Part shown: positions 43,320 through 50,636 of the stretch, one piece after another
How positions within the stretch are numbered: position 1 is the first letter of the stretch
How the letters are laid out: every line of letters starts with the position of its first letter
Source: Streptomyces sp. NBC_00554
GTDB lineage: Bacteria > Actinomycetota > Actinomycetes > Streptomycetales > Streptomycetaceae
Direction: 5' to 3'
Assembly: GCF_041431135.1 (NCBI RefSeq)
Contig: NZ_CP107799.1
Coordinates: 4,464,001-4,528,000, forward strand
DNA: 64,000 nucleotides
Program-made: the position numbers and the translations under genes
The notes under the pieces: model-generated
Seen by the model: the letters and a program-made list of their open reading frames with translations, nothing else
Told to the model about the DNA's origin: nothing
Database searches by the model: none

Positions 43320-43847
43320 ATGGGGACGAATGGATCGACCATGCTCGAGCCCTTACGGCAGGGACTTCCGCCGCTCGATCCCGCGGCCGTGTCCAACGCC
43401 GCTTCCTGCGCCCTGCCCGCCCGCTACGAAGCGGTGCGTGAGGCGCGGCAGTTCACCCGCAGAACGCTCGACCAGTGGGACGTCGGCGACCGTTTCGACG
43501 ATGTCTGCCTGGTGGTCTCCGAGCTCGTCACCAACGCGCTGCGGCACGCGCTGCCCTCGGACAAGCCCCGCGTGGACGACCAAGGCCCGCCCGTGCGGCT
43601 GCACTTGATGCGGTGGACCGAGCGTCTGGTGTGCGCGGTGCGCGACCCCAGTCACGACAGCCCGGTCGCGGGAGACTCCGAGGACTTCTCGGCGGAGTCG
43701 GGCCGCGGCCTCTTCCTGGTCGACTCGTTCGCCGACAGCTGGGGCTGGCACCCGCTCGCGGGCACCCTCAGCGGCAAGGTCGTGTGGGCGCTGTTCCGGC
43801 TGCCGCCGGGTCCGGGCGCGACACCGGCCACCGTTCCGGGCGAATAG
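43320..43847 (+). CDS. HATPase-type anti-sigma-like protein kinase
   Basis: 175 aa. ATP-binding GHKL fold: N-box VVSELVTNALRHA (E68, N72), G1 region AVRDPS, and G2 GRGLFLVDSFADSWG. Typical of small Streptomyces regulatory ATPases, some of which act on anti-anti-sigma factors. ATG at 43320 with GGGAG 7 bp upstream. Lies between the XRE regulator and the DUF397 gene; the 30-bp element lies upstream. Confidence 0.9.
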   Translation: MGTNGSTMLEPLRQGLPPLDPAAVSNAASCALPARYEAVREARQFTRRTLDQWDVGDRFDDVCLVVSELVTNALRHALPSDKPRVDDQGPPVRLHLMRWTERLVCAVRDPSHDSPVAGDSEDFSAESGRGLFLVDSFADSWGWHPLAGTLSGKVVWALFRLPPGPGATPATVPGE

Positions 43848-43879
43848 AGAACCGCGGCGCCTTCTGGCGCCGCGGTTCT
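43848..43879. terminator. Bidirectional terminator, 14-bp perfect stem
   Basis: AGAACCGCGGCGCC and GGCGCCGCGGTTCT with a TTCT loop, starting at the base after the HATPase stop; DUF397 converges from the other side. Confidence 0.9.
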
Positions 43880-43925
43880 ACGCGCGTTACTCACCGCCAG
43901 GCGGCGGTCACACTCGGTTCGGTAC

Positions 43926-44198
43926 TCAGGCGCCTGCTACCAGGTGGTCGAACTCGCCGTCCTTGATGCCCAGGAGCATGGCTTCGATCTCGGCGCGCGT
44001 GTAGACGAGCGCGGGCCCCGTGGGGAACCGCGAGTTCCGCACGGCGACGTCGCCGCCCGGCAGCCGCGCGAACTCCACGCAGGAACCCTGCGAGTTGCTG
44101 TGCCGGCTCTTCTGCCAGGCCACTCCGTTCAGCTCTGTCGCAGCCATGCCGTTGTACACGTCATCCACGAAATCCACGTCGTACACGTCGTGGTCCAC
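43926..44198 (-). CDS. DUF397 protein
   Basis: 90 aa. ELNGVAWQKSRHSNSQGSCVEFARL and AVRNSRFPTGPALVYTRAEIEAML are the DUF397 signature. Such small proteins are partners of XRE-DUF5753 regulators in Streptomyces development and antibiotic control. The acidic lead MDHDVYDVDFVDDV is longer than in most; GTG at 44198 has GGAG at the right distance. Confidence 0.92.
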   Translation of the reverse strand: MDHDVYDVDFVDDVYNGMAATELNGVAWQKSRHSNSQGSCVEFARLPGGDVAVRNSRFPTGPALVYTRAEIEAMLLGIKDGEFDHLVAGA

Positions 44199-44517
44199 AG
44201 GTCGCTCCCCGGTCGTGCAGTGGCTGATGTGGCCATTGATGCAGTGGTCAACTGACCCGGATCATAGCTCTGTTCATGTGCAGATGCATGGGCAGATGCA
44301 CGTGCACGCGGGGTGGTCCTGTGGTTACAGCTTTTGCCGCCACTTCGACTACAGGCGGTTGTACAGACGACTACAGCCGGTCCAGCGCATTCCCAGAAGA
44401 TCGCGTTACACACGACCTCCAGCCCCCCGTGCTCATAAGAGGAGACGCGCGCGGTGGCCCGGGTGTTCCAACGTCCGTGAAATCTCGACAAATTGGGGGC
44501 GAAAACAGGCGGATCGC
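44199..44517. other. 319-bp gap between DUF397 and rpsR genes
   Basis: Contains the second 30-bp element (44280-44309) and AT-richer sequence with several CTACAG triplets (44350-44390). No gene or RNA recognised. Confidence 0.6.
44280..44309 (-). promoter_or_regulatory. 30-bp shared element, copy B (upstream of DUF397 gene)
   Basis: Reverse complement of copy A at 43216-43245 with one mismatch in 30. Ends 81 bp before the DUF397 start, against 74 bp for copy A. Confidence 0.7.
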
Positions 44518-44751
44518 TCAGCGGCCGGCGTACGGCAGCAGCGCCATCTCCCGTGCGTTCTTGATCGCGCGGGCCAGCATCCGCTGCTGCTGCGCCGTCA
44601 CCCGGGTGACGCGGCGACTGCGGATCTTGCCGCGGTCGGAGATGAAGCGGCGCAGCAGGTCCGTGTCCTTGTAGTCGATGTACGTGATCTTCTCGCGGTC
44701 CAGCGGATTGGGGCGGGACTTCGCGGGCTTGCGCTCGGGCTTGCGAGCCAT
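44518..44751 (-). CDS. rpsR: 30S ribosomal protein S18, cysteine-free paralogue
   Basis: 77 aa. YIDYKDTDLLRRFISDRGKIRSRRVTRVTAQQQRMLARAIKNAREMALLPYAG is S18. No cysteine, so zinc-independent. Last gene of the run rpmG-rpmE-cobW-like-rpsR on the minus strand, 4 bp after the CobW-like stop, consistent with zinc-starvation expression. Confidence 0.95.
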   Translation of the reverse strand: MARKPERKPAKSRPNPLDREKITYIDYKDTDLLRRFISDRGKIRSRRVTRVTAQQQRMLARAIKNAREMALLPYAGR

Positions 44752-44755
44752 GGGG

Positions 44756-45925
44756 TCAGACCTCCAGGAGGTTGTCGAAGGCGGGCGGCAGCCGCTTCCA
44801 GGCGGTGCGTCCGGCGGCGTACTCGGCGTCGGTCAACAGGCAGGACTCCAGGAGCAGTTCAAGTCCGTCGCGGTCCAGACCCGGAGAGGTGAAGACCAGG
44901 TGCTGGCAGCAGTCGCCGTGCTCCGGGTGCCAGTCGAGGGCGGCGGCGGCCCGGCGCACCGGCGGAACCATGTCCCACGCCGCGTCCGGTAGCGAGGCCA
45001 GCCACGGGCCCGCGCTCTCCACGCACAGCGCACCCCCGGCCGCGTCCCAGTGCAGCAGCGTGTCGGGCCGGTCGGCGAGCCAGAACCGCCCCCGGCTGCG
45101 CGCGGCCGCGCAGGTCAGATCCTCCAGCGCCTCGTACAGCCGCTCCGGGTGGAACGGACGACACCGGTGCCATACGAGGGTGGCGACCCCGCACTCGTCG
45201 GCATCGGCCGGCAGCAGCGCACAGGCTGGGTGCTGGGCGGCGGCGGCCGCTTCGACGTCGAACCCGGCGAGGGCGGCTTCGGCGAGCAGAGAGCGGGGAG
45301 TCGGCAGCGGCCAGCCGAAGTCGCCCTCCCCGATCGGCACTTGCCGGGCCGTCGGATGCAACTGGGCCAGCAGTGCGCGGTCCTCGTCGTCCGCCTCCTC
45401 GGAGGGAACGATGGCGAGGACGGGCGCGTACTCCAGCTGGCGGGCAAAGGTGTCGGCGACCGTGCGCTGGTCGGTGGTGGCAGCGGCCAGGCCGCCGTCG
45501 GCGAGGTCGTCGCCGTTGCCGAGGTAGGGCAGCAGCAGGGCGGGGTCGACTGCGGTGATCACGCCGGTCAGCGTGAGACCACTGGACGCCACGACCTCGG
45601 CCATGGCCTTCGGCTCGACCGAGTCCCACAGCTCCACGACCGCGAGCCTCGTACGCCCCTCGTCCGCCAGCCGCTCCAGCTCCGGCACCAGGTCCTCGCG
45701 CAGGGCGCAGCACGCGCAGTCGTTGACGAGGGGAGCCTCGCCGGCGGACAGCACGCCAACGGCGTCCCGGACCGTACGGAGGACCGTCCCCGCAGCGGCC
45801 GTTGAAAGGTCGTGGTGGAGCGCGACGCTGTTCGGGACGTCCACAAGGAGACGCTCGACGGCCGCCCTGCGGGCATCGGCGTGCAGTCCGCCGACGATCG
45901 CGACGGACAGCCCCCCGCCGTCCAT
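44756..45925 (-). CDS. CobW/COG0523-family protein with degenerate GTPase motifs
   Basis: 389 aa. The family Cys motif is kept as NDCACCALREDL (C70, C72, C73) and the C-terminal CobW domain is recognisable (WHRCRPFHPERLYEAL; HQLVF-like HLVFTSPGLDRDGLELLLESCLLTD). But the P-loop position reads GGLHADARR (12-20) with no GKT, Walker B is VVELWDSVEP and no NKxD motif is seen. COG0523 proteins act as zinc chaperones with GTP; this one may have lost GTPase activity. Coupled by ATGA to rpmE and near-abutting rpsR. Confidence 0.85.
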   Translation of the reverse strand: MDGGGLSVAIVGGLHADARRAAVERLLVDVPNSVALHHDLSTAAAGTVLRTVRDAVGVLSAGEAPLVNDCACCALREDLVPELERLADEGRTRLAVVELWDSVEPKAMAEVVASSGLTLTGVITAVDPALLLPYLGNGDDLADGGLAAATTDQRTVADTFARQLEYAPVLAIVPSEEADDEDRALLAQLHPTARQVPIGEGDFGWPLPTPRSLLAEAALAGFDVEAAAAAQHPACALLPADADECGVATLVWHRCRPFHPERLYEALEDLTCAAARSRGRFWLADRPDTLLHWDAAGGALCVESAGPWLASLPDAAWDMVPPVRRAAAALDWHPEHGDCCQHLVFTSPGLDRDGLELLLESCLLTDAEYAAGRTAWKRLPPAFDNLLEV

Positions 45926-46188
45926 CAGCGGCCCCCGCGCTTGCCGAACCGTCGCTCGAAGCGCTCCACGCGGCCCGCGGTGTCCAGCACGCGCGCGTTG
46001 CCCGTGTAGAAGGGGTGGCTCACGTTCGAGATCTCGACGTCGAAGACGGGGTAGGTGTTGCCGTCCTCCCACTCGATCGTCTTCTCGCCCGCCGTGGCGG
46101 AGAGCGTCGAGCGGGTGAGGAAGGCGTGGTTCGCGGCGCGGTCCCGGAAGACGACCGGGCCGTACGACGGGTGGATTCCTTCGCGCAT
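45925..46188 (-). CDS. rpmE2: 50S ribosomal protein L31 type B
   Basis: 87 aa. REGIHPSYGPVVFRDRAANHAFLTRST and SHPFYTGNARVLDTAGRVERFERRFGKR match type B L31, without the CxxC zinc site. Replaces the zinc-binding form when zinc is scarce. ATG at 46188; 5 bp after rpmG. Confidence 0.96.
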   Translation of the reverse strand: MREGIHPSYGPVVFRDRAANHAFLTRSTLSATAGEKTIEWEDGNTYPVFDVEISNVSHPFYTGNARVLDTAGRVERFERRFGKRGGR

Positions 46189-46193
46189 GACGG

Positions 46194-46358
46194 TCAGCGC
46201 TCCTCTCGGAAGTCGACGTGCCTGCGGACGACCGGGTCGAACTTGCGCAGGACCATCCGGTCCGGGTCGTTCCGGCGGTTCTTGCGGGTGACGTACGTGT
46301 AGCCGGTCCCGGCCGTCGACCGGAGTTTGACGACCGGACGGAGTTCGTTGCGTGCCAT
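46194..46358 (-). CDS. rpmG: 50S ribosomal protein L33, cysteine-free paralogue
   Basis: 54 aa, too short for many gene-finders: MARNELRPVVKLRSTAGTGY then TYVTRKNRRNDPDRMVLRKFD and ending REER. L33 with no cysteine. First gene of the minus-strand run, starting 13 bp from the Zur-like site. Confidence 0.95.
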   Translation of the reverse strand: MARNELRPVVKLRSTAGTGYTYVTRKNRRNDPDRMVLRKFDPVVRRHVDFREER

Positions 46359-46371
46359 GCTGGTACCTTAC

Positions 46372-46389
46372 TGAAAACGACTCCCATTA
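46372..46389. promoter_or_regulatory. Zur-box-like site between rpmG and rpmB
   Basis: TGAAAACGACTCCCATTA sits in the 62-bp gap between divergent rpmG and rpmB. It resembles the actinobacterial Zur pattern (TGAAAA-tga-TTTTCA family) on one side, with a degraded other half. Known Streptomyces Zur regulons include these paralogues, so the role is expected from family knowledge. Confidence 0.7.
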
Positions 46390-46420
46390 CCAACCAGCGA
46401 ACTGGAGAGGTGCGTCACCC

Positions 46421-46657
46421 TTGTCCGCCCACTGCATGCTGACCGGCGCCCAGCCGGGTTTCGGCAATCGGATCTCCCACTCCCACCGGCGCACCTCACG
46501 CCGCTTCGACCCCAACATCCAGCGCAAGCGCTACTGGCTGCCGAGCGAGGGCCGGCACGTACGGCTGCGGCTGAGCGCGCGGGGGATCAAGACGGTCGAC
46601 ACGATCGGCGTCGAGGCGGCCGTGGCGAGGATTCGCGCCCGAGGAGGGAAGGTCTGA
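46421..46657 (+). CDS. rpmB: 50S ribosomal protein L28, zinc-independent paralogue
   Basis: 78 aa: MSAHCMLTGAQPGFGNRISH then RRTSRRFDPNIQRKRYWLPSE. Full length requires a TTG start at 46421, preceded by GGAGAGG; ATG at 46436 is the alternative. Only one Cys remains, so no zinc site. Overlaps rpsN (TGATG). Confidence 0.93.
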   Translation: MSAHCMLTGAQPGFGNRISHSHRRTSRRFDPNIQRKRYWLPSEGRHVRLRLSARGIKTVDTIGVEAAVARIRARGGKV

Positions 46658-46962
46658 TGGCGAAGAAGAGCAAGATCGCGAAGAACGACAGGCGCCAGGA
46701 GATCGTCGCGCGGTACGCCGCCCGGCGGGCCGAGCTGAAGGAGATCATCCGCCGGCCCTCGTCGAGCGGGGCCGAACGGCTCGCCGCCCAGGAGGAGTTG
46801 CGCAGGCAGCCGCGTGACGCCAGCGCCACCCGCGTACGCAACCGGGACAGCGTGGACGGCCGCCCCCGCGGCTATCTCCGTACCTTCGGCCTCTCCCGGG
46901 TGAATCTGCGTGAGCAAGCGCACGCCGGATTCCTTCCGGGGGTTCGCAAGTCCTCCTGGTAA
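46657..46962 (+). CDS. rpsN: 30S ribosomal protein S14, zinc-independent paralogue
   Basis: 101 aa long form of S14: MAKKSKIAKNDRRQEIVARY and NRDSVDGRPRGYLRTFGLSRVNLREQAHAGFLPGVRKSSW. The CxxC pair of the short zinc form is missing. Second gene after rpmB in the divergent unit. Confidence 0.96.
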   Translation: MAKKSKIAKNDRRQEIVARYAARRAELKEIIRRPSSSGAERLAAQEELRRQPRDASATRVRNRDSVDGRPRGYLRTFGLSRVNLREQAHAGFLPGVRKSSW

Positions 46963-47015
46963 CTTGCTGCGGTCATTCCGGTGACCCGGCATCTTCACCA
47001 CACTTGGGGGCTTCA

Positions 47016-47525
47016 GTGGCTTCGGCGACCTTCCCGCTGCGTCAGGCACGTATCACGGCAGCGTCCGCGGTCGCGGCCCTGGCCGCCGCGCTCGTGCTGA
47101 CCGGTTGCAGCGGCGACGACGGCTCCGCGGACGAGTCCGCGAGCCCCAGCGCGTCCGCGAGCGGATCGGCCGACACGGGCGGCGGTTCGGGATCCCCTTC
47201 CGCCTCCTCCGGCGGCCAGCTGGAGGGCAGTTGGCTGGCCACCACCGACGGCAAGGCCGTGGCGCTGGTGATCACCGGCACGCAGGCGGGGCTCTTCGAG
47301 ACCGGCGGCACGGTGTGCAGCGGTACGGCGGGCGAGGAGTCGGGCATGCGGATGATCCGCCTGACCTGCACGAACGGCAACAAGGACCGCGCGGTCGGGA
47401 TGGTCGACTCCGTGAGCGGTACGGCCATGAAGGTCACGTGGGAGGGCGATCTCGGCGCGGAGTCGTACACGAGGTCCGAGGGCGGGCAGCTGCCCAGTGG
47501 GTTGCCTACGGCGAGTCTGGGCTGA
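47016..47525 (+). CDS. Putative lipoprotein, serine/glycine-rich
   Basis: About 169 aa. GTG at 47016. Hydrophobic signal with lipobox LVLTGC, then a Ser/Ala/Gly linker (to about residue 75) and a small beta-rich domain (LEGSWLATTDGKAVALVITG; VTWEGDLGAESYTRSEG) of unknown role. Ends 7 bp before the convergent FUSC stop. Confidence 0.8.
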   Translation: MASATFPLRQARITAASAVAALAAALVLTGCSGDDGSADESASPSASASGSADTGGGSGSPSASSGGQLEGSWLATTDGKAVALVITGTQAGLFETGGTVCSGTAGEESGMRMIRLTCTNGNKDRAVGMVDSVSGTAMKVTWEGDLGAESYTRSEGGQLPSGLPTASLG

Positions 47526-47532
47526 CGTTCTC

Positions 47533-49920
47533 TCACTGCCGGGCCGCGGAATCCTTCGGGTTCCGCGGCCCGTTCGGCTTTGTGGACCCGTTCGGCTTCG
47601 TGGACCCGCCAGCCGTCATCGGGGGTACGGCGGTGTCGAGGGCCTCGGAGAGTTCGGTGAGGGAGTTCAGGAGCAGGCCCGCGCCCTGGCGGACCACCGC
47701 TTCGGGTCCGTCCTCGGGGATGCCCTCGCTGTCCCAGGCCTCCAGGGCCTCGCGTACGGCGTCCCAGCGCGGGACGCGACGCTCTCGTATCGCCTTCGCG
47801 CCCTGTTCGGTGGCCGTGCGCAGGGCCTCGGCGAAGCGGGCGGCGGCCGGGACGGGGGGCGCTTCCCGGTCCGGGAGGTGGGCCTCCATCAGCATGGCGA
47901 CGCGGCCCAGCTGGGCGACAGCGTCCTCGGCGTCCTCGGCCGCGGTCCTGGACAGGCCCCGGTGGCGTACCGGCTCGTCCTGGGCGCGGGCCACGGCCGC
48001 GTGCCAGGACGCGCGGGCGGCGCGGGAGGCGAGGAGTGCCTCGCGGACGTCGGGGTCGGCGGTGGGGTCGGCGTACCTGCTGACCACCGCTGCCGCGTAA
48101 CTGCCCAGCGCGGCCAGCCAGTCGGCGAGGCGCGTGCGCAGCCTCGGGGTCTCCCAGGCCGGGTAGACCGCGTACGCGATCACCGCGAGGAGCCCGCCCA
48201 GCAGGGTGAGCAGTACGCGTTCGGGGACCGTCTGCGTCCACTCCTCGCCGCCCATGCCTAGCAGGAAGACGACGTACGCGGCGGTGCAGGCCTGGGCGGC
48301 GATCTGGCCGGTGCGCATCAGCAGGTACATGGACGCGGCGCTGATCACGGCGAGGGTGGCCGAGAGGTTCGTGTCCGGGTGCGCCGCCTGTACGACTCCT
48401 GTGGCCAGGGCTACGCCTACGAGGGTGCCGGCGAAGCGGGCGACTGCGCGGCTGTACGTCTGTGAGAAGTCGGGGCGCATGACCATGACCGAGGTCAGCG
48501 GGGCCCAGTAGCCGTGGCCCAGGGGGAGCCAGGTGCCGAGGAGGTAGCCGGTGGCGGCCACCGCGGTCACGCGGGTCGCGTGGCGGGTGATGGGGGAGCC
48601 TCGGTGGAGTTCTCTTCGCATGGCGTGGAGGGCTGCGGGGATCAGTTGGGGGAGGGTGGGGCGGAGCTTGGGAGGAGTGGGGGTGGGGGTCTTGGGGCCC
48701 TTCGGGTGGGGGCCTTTGCCTTTCCGGGTGCCCGGGGTGGGGGCTGGGGTCGGGTGGGTCGCGGAGCCCGGCGCTTGCGGGGTGCCGCTCAATTTGGGAC
48801 GGGCGCCGCCCCTAGCGGCACGCATGCCCACAGCGAGGATGGTTGTAGCGGCACGCGCGACCGCAGCTAGGACGGTTGTAGCGGCACGCGTGCCCGCAGC
48901 GAGGGCGGATCGGAGGCGGCTCGGTGGGTCCTCCTCTGTGCCCGCTGCCGTTTCCGCCACGTCCTCCAAGAGGGTTTTCAGGCGTCTCGCCGCGCGGTAC
49001 GGGGGGCCCGTCAGGATGGAGCCCGTGTCGGGGGTTTTGAAGGTGGCGACTGCGTTCGGGGGGAGGGAGACCGGGGTTCCGTGGCGGATGGCTTGGGCGG
49101 TGGCGTCGAGGATGGCGGCCGCGGAGTCGAGGAGTTCGTGGACCCGGTCGCGGGCGCGGCCAGCGGGTGGGACGCCCATCGCCGGGTCGGCGAGGGAGGC
49201 GAGGACGGGGCGGATGCGTTCGGCGAGGCCGCGGGTGCCGTGGAGTTCGGCGGGGCGGGTGCGGGCCTGGCGCGGAGTGACGGCCGCCGCGTTGCGGGCC
49301 TCCATGAGCGGGAGCGGGTCGAAGGCAGCCAGCGGGTCCTGGCGGAGGCGGCGCGCGTAGTCCGCCTCGGAGGCCAGGGCGTCGGCCAGCGCGTCACGGT
49401 GGGCGCCCCATCGCCGTACCGGAAAAAGCACGATGAGCACCGCCTGCACAAGGCCGCCCACGATCATCATCGCCGCGTGGCCCGCCGCCTGCGCGACCGA
49501 TGTCGGCAGCGTGACCGTGACCAGCATGATCGCGACGTTCGAGGAGGCGATCAGGCCGATGGTCGGGCCCGCCGCCCAGCTCATCCCCGCCAGGAACGTC
49601 CACACCACCAGCAGTGCCAGGAACAGCACCAGGTGGGAGATGGTGAGGTAGCCGAGGAACGTGGAGACGGCGAGGCTCGTGCCGGAGGCCAGGGCGAGTT
49701 CGGGGCGCGGGCGCCAGCTGCGCTGGAACGTGGCGATCGCCGCCTGGAACGCCCCGAACGCCGAGCTCGCCGCCGCCCCGGGCCCGAACGCCCACAGGCT
49801 CACCGCGATCACCAGCGCGAGCCCCACCGCGCCGCGCAGGGCGATCAGCGGTTCGAGACGCTTCCGCTCGACCCGCAGACCCGAGCGTGTGGTCTCCCTC
49901 AGCGCCCGGAGCCAGCTCAT
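47533..49920 (-). CDS. FUSC-family membrane transporter (aromatic-acid exporter type)
   Basis: 795 aa with two blocks of about six hydrophobic segments (15-165 and 450-610) separated by soluble sequence; GHGYWAPLTSVMVMRPDFSQTYSRAVARFAGTLVG is the FUSC/YccC signature. Likely efflux of aromatic or other toxic acids. The middle region carries an 11-residue repeat (33-bp DNA period) and a Pro/Thr/Lys tract; the C-terminus has a duplicated STKPNG. ATG at 49920 chosen over an upstream extension. Confidence 0.9.
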   Translation of the reverse strand: MSWLRALRETTRSGLRVERKRLEPLIALRGAVGLALVIAVSLWAFGPGAAASSAFGAFQAAIATFQRSWRPRPELALASGTSLAVSTFLGYLTISHLVLFLALLVVWTFLAGMSWAAGPTIGLIASSNVAIMLVTVTLPTSVAQAAGHAAMMIVGGLVQAVLIVLFPVRRWGAHRDALADALASEADYARRLRQDPLAAFDPLPLMEARNAAAVTPRQARTRPAELHGTRGLAERIRPVLASLADPAMGVPPAGRARDRVHELLDSAAAILDATAQAIRHGTPVSLPPNAVATFKTPDTGSILTGPPYRAARRLKTLLEDVAETAAGTEEDPPSRLRSALAAGTRAATTVLAAVARAATTILAVGMRAARGGARPKLSGTPQAPGSATHPTPAPTPGTRKGKGPHPKGPKTPTPTPPKLRPTLPQLIPAALHAMRRELHRGSPITRHATRVTAVAATGYLLGTWLPLGHGYWAPLTSVMVMRPDFSQTYSRAVARFAGTLVGVALATGVVQAAHPDTNLSATLAVISAASMYLLMRTGQIAAQACTAAYVVFLLGMGGEEWTQTVPERVLLTLLGGLLAVIAYAVYPAWETPRLRTRLADWLAALGSYAAAVVSRYADPTADPDVREALLASRAARASWHAAVARAQDEPVRHRGLSRTAAEDAEDAVAQLGRVAMLMEAHLPDREAPPVPAAARFAEALRTATEQGAKAIRERRVPRWDAVREALEAWDSEGIPEDGPEAVVRQGAGLLLNSLTELSEALDTAVPPMTAGGSTKPNGSTKPNGPRNPKDSAARQ
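47540..47572 (+). terminator. Terminator inside the convergent FUSC 3' end
   Basis: CGGGCCGCGGAA (47540-47551) and TTCCGCGGCCCG (47561-47572) form a 12-bp stem with a 9-nt loop, 14 bp after the lipoprotein stop, yet the DNA also encodes the last residues of the FUSC protein. Confidence 0.8.
48813..48911 (-). repeat. 33-bp tandem repeat in the FUSC gene
   Basis: TAGCGGCACGC recurs at 48813, 48846 and 48879. In frame it gives an 11-aa repeat (RAATTILAVGM-type) in the soluble middle part. Confidence 0.75.
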
Positions 49921-50074
49921 TTTGCCAGCGTACGGAGGTTTCGGGGGGTTTGCGGTCCGGAGGGAGCCGGGGGACGGGGCCGGGAGATGAGACGGCCGGG
50001 GGTGGTGGAACGGGAGCACAGCGATATGCGTGATGATCCTGGGAGCACCGTCACGATCTCAGGGGAACCAGAAC

Positions 50075-50617
50075 ATGCGCGCCATACCGATCGCCGTCAC
50101 CGCCCTCGTGGCGGCCCTCACCCTGACCGCCTGCAGCGATGGCGGTGGCAGCGACACGAAGGCCACGGCCTCCGCCACGGATGCCGCTGCCGCCGCCACT
50201 GCCTGCGAGATCGGCCAGGTCGGCCTGGAGGTCGGCCCCGCCAGCGAGGCCCCGGCCGCCGGCGACACCGGCATCGTGCCCTTCACGATCACCAACAGCG
50301 GCGACCAGTGCACGCTGGAGGGCTTTCCCGTCATCGACCTCAACGCCGGCGAGTCCTCCGCGACCGTGGCCGGGGACGAGGCCGCACAGCCGGAGAAGCT
50401 GACCCTGGCGAAGGACGACACCGCGACCTTCACCATCACCTACGTACGGGGCGACGCGGCCGACGCCAAGAGCCTCGACGCGAAGACGGTGAAGATCAGC
50501 CTGCCGGGCGCCACCGCCACCAAGGACTTCCCGTGGTCGTACGGCCCCGTCGCGGGGAAGACCGAGGCGAGCGACCCGGACGCCTCCGTGAGCCCGTTCC
50601 AGCACGCGGGCGACTGA
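50075..50617 (+). CDS. DUF4232-like secreted lipoprotein
   Basis: 180 aa. Signal peptide with lipobox LTLTAC, Asp/Gly/Ala linker, then a domain with GTGIVPFTITNSGDQCTL-type pattern (actual DTGIVPFTITNSGDQCTLEG) and FTITYVRGDAADAK, like DUF4232 proteins. Two cysteines after the linker (near 44 and about 88) could form a disulfide. ATG at 50075 with AGGGGAA upstream. Confidence 0.85.
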   Translation: MRAIPIAVTALVAALTLTACSDGGGSDTKATASATDAAAAATACEIGQVGLEVGPASEAPAAGDTGIVPFTITNSGDQCTLEGFPVIDLNAGESSATVAGDEAAQPEKLTLAKDDTATFTITYVRGDAADAKSLDAKTVKISLPGATATKDFPWSYGPVAGKTEASDPDASVSPFQHAGD

Positions 50618-50636
50618 GCCCCCTAGTACGCAACGG

